Assembly: GCA_003650255.1 (NCBI GenBank)
Contig: QMOP01000065.1
Span: 1 to 6,955, forward strand
Length of the DNA: 6,955 nt
DNA from: Caldisericota bacterium
Lineage (GTDB): Bacteria > CG03 > B21-G15
Direction of reading: 5' to 3'
Each line of letters begins with the position of its first letter. Position 1 is the first letter of the stretch. The translations under genes and the position numbers were made by a program. Shown here piece by piece: positions 5,599 to 6,955 of this stretch. The notes under the pieces are model-generated. The model worked only from the letters and a program-made list of their open reading frames with translations. It made no database searches and was not told where the DNA came from.

Positions 5599-6872
5599 TT
5601 CACTCTTCCAATAGGAAAAACATATATTGGTATTTTATTCTTTTCTAAAGATAAAATTTCAGAAATTTCCTCATCAATAAATGCACCAATTGCAACTGTT
5701 CCAAGGTCTAAACTTACACACTGAAGATATATATTTTCTCCTGAATGTCCTGCATCAAGAAAAATGTATCTTTCTACTCCCCTTTTTCCATAAGCCCTTG
5801 AAATCTTTTTCATATCTCCAACAATTATTATGTTAAAATTAGCATTATAAACCATATCCTGCCCAAGACATGCTCTTAATAAAGGTTTTCTGTAATCTCC
5901 TTCCTTCAAAAGTTTTAACATATGATTCTTCCAGTCATATTTATAAATTCCTCTATCAAGTCCATATACATTATTTACAACAACATAAAAATCAAGTGGA
6001 TAAACTGCTCCTGCTGAAGGAAAAACTCTTGATGCAGATGTAACTGCATCTATTCTTTTTCCTGCACAAGCCCATATCACCTGAGATAGTTCATTTAAAG
6101 ATACAATCTCACCAGTATATTCTCTAATTGACCTTCTTTTATTTATTGCTTCTTCAATTGAAATATCTGATTTTAGTTTTACCTCAGGAAGTTTGACCTC
6201 TCCCATATCAATCCCAAGCATTGGAACAAACCTAACAGGAATAACATTCTTCTCTATAATCTTACCTTTTCTCTTCTCAATAACCTTTAACTCCTGAAAC
6301 TCCTCTCCTACTGGAATTACAAGTTTACCACCATTCTTTAACTGAACAATTAAAGGCTGGGGAATTTCTTTCGGAGCACAAGTAACAATAATTTTGTCAA
6401 ATGGAGCATACTCCTTCCATCCAAGAAAACCATCACCAATTTTAAATTTTATATTCTTATACCCGAGTTTCTCCAGTACTCTTTGAGCCCTTTTTGAAAG
6501 TTCTGGAATTATCTCAATAGTATAAACCTCTTTTGCAATCTCTGCAAGTATTGCTGCCTGATATCCAGACCCAGTTCCTATCTCAAGAACCCTGTCATCC
6601 TTTTTCAATTCAAGAAGTTCTGTCATTAAAGCAACAATATATGGCTGTGAAATTGTCTGACCACATCCAATACTTAGAGGATAATCTCCATAAGCATACT
6701 TCCTTTCACTCTCAGGAACAAATTCTTCCCTTGGAACTTTAAGCATTGCATCAAGAACTTTCTTATCCTTTACTCCCCTTGCAATTATCTGCTCCTTTAC
6801 CATCCTTTCCCTTAACATTTTATAATTTACCTCCTTTGAACAGCCAGAAAAGATAAATATTATCCATATCAT
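5595..6872 (-). CDS. Fusion of L-isoaspartyl protein methyltransferase and SagB-type nitroreductase, possible lipoprotein
   Basis: One uninterrupted frame of 425 residues joins two known folds. Residues 19 to about 218 are a protein-L-isoaspartate O-methyltransferase (PCMT/Pcm): MVKEQIIARGVKD (24-36), the GQTISQPYIVALM active-site segment (71-83), the SAM-binding VLEIGTGSGYQAAI (95-108), acidic Glu120 after motif I, and IPVRFVPM (211-218). Residues about 237-425 are an FMN-dependent nitroreductase of the SagB/ThcOx type: KRRSIREYTG (245-254), PSAGAVYPLDFYVV (285-298), AGHSGENIYLQCVSLDLGTVAIGAF (from 374) and a final YVFPIGRV. PCMT methylates damaged isoaspartyl residues using SAM; SagB-type enzymes oxidise or reduce small or peptide substrates, and their specificity cannot be read here. 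From ATG 6872 the N terminus is MIWIIFIFSGCSKE, a lipobox-like FSGC with Cys11. A second start at 6818 with a strong Shine-Dalgarno would give a 407-residue cytosolic protein. The gene is coupled to purU. Confidence 0.85.
   Translation of the reverse strand: MIWIIFIFSGCSKEVNYKMLRERMVKEQIIARGVKDKKVLDAMLKVPREEFVPESERKYAYGDYPLSIGCGQTISQPYIVALMTELLELKKDDRVLEIGTGSGYQAAILAEIAKEVYTIEIIPELSKRAQRVLEKLGYKNIKFKIGDGFLGWKEYAPFDKIIVTCAPKEIPQPLIVQLKNGGKLVIPVGEEFQELKVIEKRKGKIIEKNVIPVRFVPMLGIDMGEVKLPEVKLKSDISIEEAINKRRSIREYTGEIVSLNELSQVIWACAGKRIDAVTSASRVFPSAGAVYPLDFYVVVNNVYGLDRGIYKYDWKNHMLKLLKEGDYRKPLLRACLGQDMVYNANFNIIIVGDMKKISRAYGKRGVERYIFLDAGHSGENIYLQCVSLDLGTVAIGAFIDEEISEILSLEKNKIPIYVFPIGRVK
6829..6836 (-). 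promoter_or_regulatory. Shine-Dalgarno-like site for the alternative start at 6818
   Basis: On the minus strand AAGGAGGT (6836-6829) lies 10 bases before ATG 6818, which encodes Met19, directly ahead of the conserved RERMVKEQI segment of PCMT. The spacing is slightly long. If this start is used, the protein lacks the hydrophobic segment and stays in the cytosol. The ATG at 6872 has no comparable site. Confidence 0.5.
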
Positions 6873-6879
6873 CTTAAAA

Positions 6880-6908
6880 ATGATATCATAAAATTACTCA
6901 CTTGACAA
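6880..6908 (-). promoter_or_regulatory. Candidate promoter of the PCMT-nitroreductase/purU operon
   Basis: Minus-strand TTGTCA (6908-6903), a 17-base spacer and TATCAT (6885-6880) each match the consensus at 5 of 6 positions. The expected start is at or next to ATG 6872, so the mRNA is either leaderless for that ATG or has a leader of about 54 bases for ATG 6818. The -10 lies inside a perfect 10-base palindrome ATGATATCAT (6880-6889). Confidence 0.55.
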
Positions 6909-6931
6909 TCTTGAAAATTTTTTGATTAAAT
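6902..6931 (+). promoter_or_regulatory. Candidate divergent promoter for a gene leaving the window
   Basis: A perfect -35 TTGACA (6902-6907), an 18-base spacer and a weak -10 TTAAAT (6926-6931; 4 of 6). Seven bases later an ATG at 6939 opens a frame (MKHLY...) that reaches the right edge without a stop; too little is visible to call a gene. The -35 shares five bases with the -35 of the opposite promoter. Confidence 0.35.
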
Positions 6932-6937
6932 TTAATC
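6924..6937. repeat. Perfect 14-base palindrome
   Basis: GATTAAATTTAATC is identical to its reverse complement. It covers the candidate rightward -10 and lies between the two divergent genes, a place where a dimeric repressor could bind. Its AT-rich composition means chance cannot be excluded. Confidence 0.45.
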
Positions 6938-6955
6938 CATGAAGCATCTTTATAT

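Overview
The window is a gene-dense, AT-rich stretch (G+C roughly one third by eye) of a bacterial chromosome. It has bacterial-type NusG, L11 and L1. The proteins are rich in Lys, Glu and Ile, and one carries several iron-sulfur clusters, which fits an anaerobic and possibly thermophilic, probably uncultured bacterium. The phylum cannot be fixed from this sequence. No tRNA, rRNA, CRISPR array, insertion sequence or tandem repeat was seen, and no gap between genes exceeds 90 bases.

Bases 1-1367 (+ strand) hold the 3' end of nusG followed by rplK and rplA, tightly packed (1-nt gap, then an ATGA overlap). This is the start of the usual secE-nusG-rplK-rplA-rplJ-rplL-rpoBC cluster. It stops at rplA: the next gene, a LarE-type sulfur transferase (1329-2168), comes from the opposite strand and overlaps the rplA 3' end by 39 bases.

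Bases 2169-2253 form a short divergent promoter region with near-symmetrical face-to-face promoters. To the right (+) lies an 828-residue flavoprotein with the domain order of dihydropyrimidine dehydrogenase (Fe-S / FAD / NAD(P)H / FMN barrel / 2x[4Fe-4S]), but several pyrimidine-binding residues are replaced, so its substrate is unknown. It ends 3 bases from the oncoming purU.

Bases 4744-6872 (- strand) hold a two-gene operon. The first gene encodes a fusion of an isoaspartyl protein methyltransferase with a SagB-type nitroreductase, with a possible lipoprotein signal. It overlaps purU (formyltetrahydrofolate deformylase) by ATGA. Upstream of the fusion gene is a second compact divergent promoter region whose rightward gene leaves the window.

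The most interesting points are the methyltransferase-nitroreductase fusion and its two competing starts, the altered DPD-like active site, the in-register antisense overlap of rplA and larE, and three start codons without Shine-Dalgarno sites that each sit 6-7 bases after a -10-like box, suggesting leaderless transcripts.
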